From JBFMGS01 sp040752635 (GTDB lineage Bacteria > Bacillota > SHA-98 > UBA4971): 25,725 bases of DNA. The stretch lies in the NCBI GenBank assembly GCA_040752635.1, contig JBFMGS010000034.1, forward strand, positions 1 through 25,725, read 5' to 3'. Positions within the stretch are counted from its first letter, which is position 1, and each line of letters opens with the position of its first letter. The notes below the pieces were generated by a model, which saw only the letters and a program-made list of their open reading frames with translations, was not told where the DNA came from and made no database searches. Shown one piece after another: positions 23,173 to 25,725 of this stretch. Both the position numbers and the translations under genes were made by a program.

Positions 23173-23468
23173 GTCCTCATCCCCTTTCGTCGCCCCGGCG
23201 CCTGAACCTCCCGGTCCCCACCAAACGAGCAGCAACCCGGACAGCCAAAGCTTGGCCTGAGCTCGTCTCCGGAAAAGCCTGTCTTTAGGCAGGGTTGCGA
23301 GCAACGGCCGGCCCCTGAGTCTGTGTTGAAGATTACAGTAGTGTTAGATGCGGACTCGAGAATTCCTGCTTGTGGATGGAATTTCCGAAAAGAAGTCTGA
23401 GACCCGACGAGGACCGGGACGGGGACGAGAACCGGGACAGGGGCGCGGTAGCGATTACGCCGCCCATC
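23173..23468 (-). other. Upstream region of the binding-protein operon, no gene seen
   Basis: About 300 bases between vapC and the binding-protein gene. No near-consensus promoter was found on the minus strand; a weak TGTAAT (complement of the ATTACA at 23332-23337) is the only -10-like element noticed, without a -35. It includes the hexamer repeat listed separately. Confidence 0.5.
23409..23438 (+). repeat. Five degenerate GAC/AAC-ending hexamers in tandem
   Basis: GAGGAC, CGGGAC, GGGGAC, GAGAAC and CGGGAC follow each other without gaps, just downstream of vapC. It is a low-complexity tract without a clear function; copy number could vary by slippage. Confidence 0.6.
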
Positions 23469-23873
23469 TTACGCTGGCCTGCATATGAAGCCAGCCTGAG
23501 CAAAGTGGCGATCAAACGTAAACGCCTCCTGCAACGAAAGGGCGGTCATTACCACGAAGCTGGTGCAGTCTGTGAAGCTGAAGCCTTTATCGGCATATTC
23601 CTTGAACCATTCCCACGCAAGCCTTTGGACCTGCGCATCAACCTGCACGATAGTATAAAGATTGCTCTGCATCAACGCCTCTCCGAAAGCGACAGTATGG
23701 GAGAGTCCTATTCTGGACCTCAACACAGTGAACGTCTCGTCCAACACATAGTTGGTTGTGACAAACCAGCCGGGAACGAGCGGAGCGCTCTTTGCATAAG
23801 CTGCCGCTGCCGCGTGTTGGTGGTCATCTTCATCGGCAAGGGCTACCAGGCCGCTGGCGTCAGCAAACACCAT
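23469..23873 (-). CDS. vapC: PIN-domain ribonuclease, VapC-type toxin
   Basis: This small PIN-fold endoribonuclease has 134 residues. The first strand MVFADASGLVALAD gives D5. VLDETFTVL supplies E46 (or D45), FSFTDCTSFVVM supplies D102 and FTFDRHFAQAGF supplies D121, a complete metal-binding acidic set. ATG 23871-23873 shares one base with the antitoxin stop (TAATG) and follows GGGGGTGG, so translation is coupled; the longer frame starting at 23924 lies in the antitoxin gene. VapC toxins cut tRNA or rRNA when the antitoxin is lost; the target here is unknown. A stand-alone PIN protein is unlikely given the linked antitoxin. Confidence 0.88.
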   Translation of the reverse strand: MVFADASGLVALADEDDHQHAAAAAYAKSAPLVPGWFVTTNYVLDETFTVLRSRIGLSHTVAFGEALMQSNLYTIVQVDAQVQRLAWEWFKEYADKGFSFTDCTSFVVMTALSLQEAFTFDRHFAQAGFICRPA

Positions 23874-24211
23874 TATCTGCCACCCCCGGTTTCCTGGTCG
23901 GCGTCGCCCGGTGTTCCGCGGCAAAGAGTTTTCCCTTCCTCACCACGCCGAATCTCAGGCCCGTAGATGATCTCGTCATGGCGCGTGGAAGCATCGCCGC
24001 CCCCGCTGTGGCCGATGCCGATTACCTTGAAAAAGGGATCGTTGGCAAGCTCCTCCTCGGTCAAGGTCCTTCTCCCCTTCCGTTCGAGGTATGTAGACAC
24101 CGCCTCACGAACGATATCCGCCATGCTCCTCTGCTCGTATACAGCCAGGCGTCTCAATTTCTCGTGTTCCTCTTGAGTGAAGCGGACGTTGGTTACGACG
24201 TATTTTCCCAT
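23873..24211 (-). CDS. vapB: Ribbon-helix-helix (CopG-like) VapB-type antitoxin
   Basis: This antitoxin has 112 residues. Residues 1-47 (MGKYVVTNVRFTQEEHEKLR and following, through SMADIVREAVSTYLERKG) fit a ribbon-helix-helix DNA-binding domain. The segment DPFFKVIGIG-HSGGGDASTRHDEIIYG (59-84) is typical of antitoxins paired with PIN toxins and probably wraps the toxin active site. ATG 24209-24211 follows GGGGTGG; the GTG at 24220 overlaps that site. It represses its own promoter in known systems. The C-terminal 20 residues (GTPGDADQETGGGR) are low in structure and overlap the vapC ribosome-binding site. Confidence 0.88.
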   Translation of the reverse strand: MGKYVVTNVRFTQEEHEKLRRLAVYEQRSMADIVREAVSTYLERKGRRTLTEEELANDPFFKVIGIGHSGGGDASTRHDEIIYGPEIRRGEEGKTLCRGTPGDADQETGGGR

Positions 24212-24229
24212 CGACACCACCCCGTCATC

Positions 24230-24258
24230 ACAATATCGTAATACCGCGGTGGTGTCAA
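24230..24258 (-). promoter_or_regulatory. vapBC promoter with palindromic ACCGCGGT in the spacer
   Basis: The minus strand has a consensus TTGACA (24253-24258), a 17-base spacer and TATTGT (24230-24235). The spacer holds the perfect 8-bp palindrome ACCGCGGT (24243-24250), a likely antitoxin operator. It lies 18 bases before the vapB start codon. Confidence 0.75.
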
Positions 24259-24797
24259 CGGTAGATATCCAAGCACGAACTCAGAAGCTGCGCGTGCCGT
24301 GAAGGGGATGGACAGGGGCGCGCCCACTATATGCTTAGATATCGTTTCGACTTTGGGGTTGGCTATCTATAGAAGTCCATGAAGAAGGTGCCTACCGGGC
24401 GAGGAGCCAGAGCACGAAGCCGTGGCCACCCAACGCTCCTTCCACACAGTGCACGCCACGACCTATGTGGGGTCAAGTAGCGCTGCTCAACGGCAAAACC
24501 GCAGTAATACTTTACATGCATTTCCAGAACTTATCAAGCGAGTCCACGTTATAATAGGGGACGAATCCTTGGCTAGCCCTCAAACTAGGGGGCTTTCGCC
24601 GAGAAGAGAAGCGCTACCATCAAAACGCGGTGGAAATGAGCTTGGGGTGCGGGGATGATTTCGCGGGTTCGCAGGCTTGCGCCCCAGGAACAGGTAGTCC
24701 GCGGTAGCAGCGAGGCGAGCCACCACAGCTAAGCGCCCGGTCTCCCGGTCCATCCAGCCACGAGAGAGTGGGACCAAAGGCTGGCAATATCTGATTA
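24259..24797. other. 540-base region without a recognisable gene
   Basis: Between vapBC and the secreted-protein gene. A minus-strand frame (25011-24580) runs through it but opens inside the signal-peptide region of the next gene, lacks a ribosome-binding site and resembles no family I know. A short stem, AGCCC/GGGCT, lies near 24575-24595. No tRNA, terminator or IS end seen. Confidence 0.5.
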
Positions 24798-24825
24798 TTG
24801 ACGCGGTTTCACTGGATGATAGGAT
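24798..24825 (+). promoter_or_regulatory. Candidate promoter of the secreted OB-fold protein gene
   Basis: TTGACG (24798-24803), a 16-base spacer and TAGGAT (24820-24825). Transcription would start near 24832, about 95 bases before the preferred ATG at 24926. Confidence 0.5.
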
Positions 24826-24925
24826 AGAAACGTGAGCCATGTCAGGTAGGTACATCCTGAAAAGCATAAGTGTGTCAGGTACAGCATACGTTTTTATGTG
24901 GACACGCAAGGGGGCACTGGAGCCC

Positions 24926-25570
24926 ATGAGAAGTCCCGGATTCAGAGTTTTGATGGTCGTACTTATGACAACCGCAATCACTATGGCGCCAAATAAAGCA
25001 ATCGCCATCACTGCCCCTCAGGGAGAAACCCTGGACCCCGCGCAGGGCCAAATGGGGATCGGCGACATACTTGTGGAGCCGTGTCCTGCGTGCGTCGCCA
25101 CGATCAATAGAGCTACGCAGGAAGGGAGGGTCGATGAGGCGCTGGCCTGGATTTACAAGCTCTTCCTCAGAATCGCACCGGGTTTCGTCCCCGAGAGGTT
25201 CCGGTGCCTCGAGCACAGGATGGAACAGGTCGTCACGGTCGCTGAAATTCGGGAGAACATGGACCGGCTCGTATCGAAGGAAGTAAAGGTTAGAGGCGCT
25301 TACATGGGCTGGAGCGGCAAGGTGGGGAAGGAGGCGGGAACGCCTGTCACGAGGAGCGACTGGCTGCTCAAGGACGAAACCGGGTGGATATACGTGACTG
25401 GCGGCGCGATACCCGGACTGAGTCCCTGGCGTAAGGCAGATCAGGGCAGGAGGATTGAAGTTGTGGGGGTGGCCAGGGCAAAGGCAGACGGCATCCCGTG
25501 CCTTGAGTTCAAGGAGGGCAGGGTGCTCGGCGAGGCGGGTCCGGCGGGCGGGAGCCAACCGTCAGCGTAA
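24926..25570 (+). CDS. Secreted protein with C-terminal OB-fold-like domain, function unknown
   Basis: This protein has 214 residues from ATG 24926. That start gives a normal signal peptide: MRSPGFR, a hydrophobic stretch at 8-21 and cleavage probably after NKAIA (residue 27). An ATG at 24839 would put 29 extra residues before it and would lie almost on the predicted transcription start. Residues 50-95 carry EPCPACVATI (C53, C56) and a helical segment with C94. Residues 104-197 (VAEIRENMDRLVSKEVKVRG, then SDWLLKDETGWIYVTGG and IEVVGVARAK) have the strand pattern of a small OB-fold, as in extracytoplasmic tRNA_anti-like or CcmE-like domains. The CxxC could bind metal or form a disulfide. I do not recognise the family. 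Confidence 0.75.
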   Translation: MRSPGFRVLMVVLMTTAITMAPNKAIAITAPQGETLDPAQGQMGIGDILVEPCPACVATINRATQEGRVDEALAWIYKLFLRIAPGFVPERFRCLEHRMEQVVTVAEIRENMDRLVSKEVKVRGAYMGWSGKVGKEAGTPVTRSDWLLKDETGWIYVTGGAIPGLSPWRKADQGRRIEVVGVARAKADGIPCLEFKEGRVLGEAGPAGGSQPSA

Positions 25571-25725
25571 CAGCGGAGTCATCCGAAGAGCCTCAGGTAG
25601 ACGGTTTCAGGTGTATAGCCTTGGGAACTGGATCTGCGCTTTCACGGCCGACCGCACGCACCAGGACCCGGTCACTTGTGTTTAATGGAAGCACATTCCA
25701 TATGGCGTGAGCGTCACTTGGGCAG

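Noticed and set aside
23261..23300. Small hairpin with TTTT upstream of the binding-protein gene
   Set aside because: The stem is only about 4 bp (GCCT/AGGC), too weak to call a terminator or attenuator.
23173..23304. Longer N-terminus for the binding lipoprotein
   Set aside because: It starts at a TTG without a ribosome-binding site and places 44 residues before a normal lipoprotein signal peptide.
24580..25011. Minus-strand 143-residue frame
   Set aside because: It begins antisense to a signal peptide, has no ribosome-binding site and resembles no family.

Overview
The window looks like a chromosome segment from a moderately GC-rich, probably anaerobic Bacillota (Clostridia or Limnochordia type). 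This is inferred from strong GGAGG ribosome-binding sites, frequent GTG starts, ATGA/GTGA gene overlaps, a HydE-type radical SAM enzyme, and an Rrf2-controlled cysteine locus. No rRNA, tRNA, CRISPR array or intact insertion sequence was seen.

Layout. (1) 1-2099, plus strand: the end of a dipeptide/oligopeptide/nickel-type ABC importer, with a partial DppC-like permease and DppD- and DppF-like ATPases. (2) 2102-5177, plus strand: a heavy-metal cassette with a 5'-truncated ArsR regulator remnant, a small histidine-containing NicO/RcnA-like membrane protein and a Zn/Cd/Pb P1B-type ATPase, closed by a hairpin. (3) 8519-5300, minus strand: a sulfur locus with a sigma-A-type promoter, an Rrf2 regulator, a collapsed pair of genes (ThiF/HesA head joined out of frame to a cysteine desulfurase tail), cysK and a lone hydE-like gene. 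(4) 12198-8603, minus strand: the metY-metX-metW methionine operon. Its promoter and downstream operator-like site closely resemble those in front of the Rrf2 gene. (5) 12450-13640, plus strand: a class I aminotransferase. (6) 23172-13685, minus strand: a nine-gene operon with a lipoprotein binding protein, OppB, OppC, OppD, OppF, an M29/NicX-like metalloenzyme, a DUF917 protein and two tandem Asp/Glu/hydantoin racemases. (7) 24258-23469, minus strand: a VapBC-type toxin-antitoxin pair with its own promoter. (8) 24798-25570, plus strand: a secreted protein with an OB-fold-like domain.

How the genes work together. The Rrf2 protein probably senses cysteine or Fe-S status and controls both its own cysteine operon and the methionine operon through a shared 20-bp site; this is the best-supported new regulatory observation. 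The large minus-strand operon imports a peptide-like or cyclic amide compound and processes it with four cytoplasmic enzymes in an unusual combination (hydantoin-type racemases, a DUF917/S-methyl-thiohydantoin desulfurase-family protein and a NicX-like metalloenzyme) that includes no hydantoinase or carbamoylase. It is the best candidate for an undescribed catabolic system. It also carries two large RNA-structure elements and an OppD with a degenerate H-loop. Several signs of genome decay (the ArsR remnant and the ThiF/desulfurase collapse) mark deletion or rearrangement junctions.
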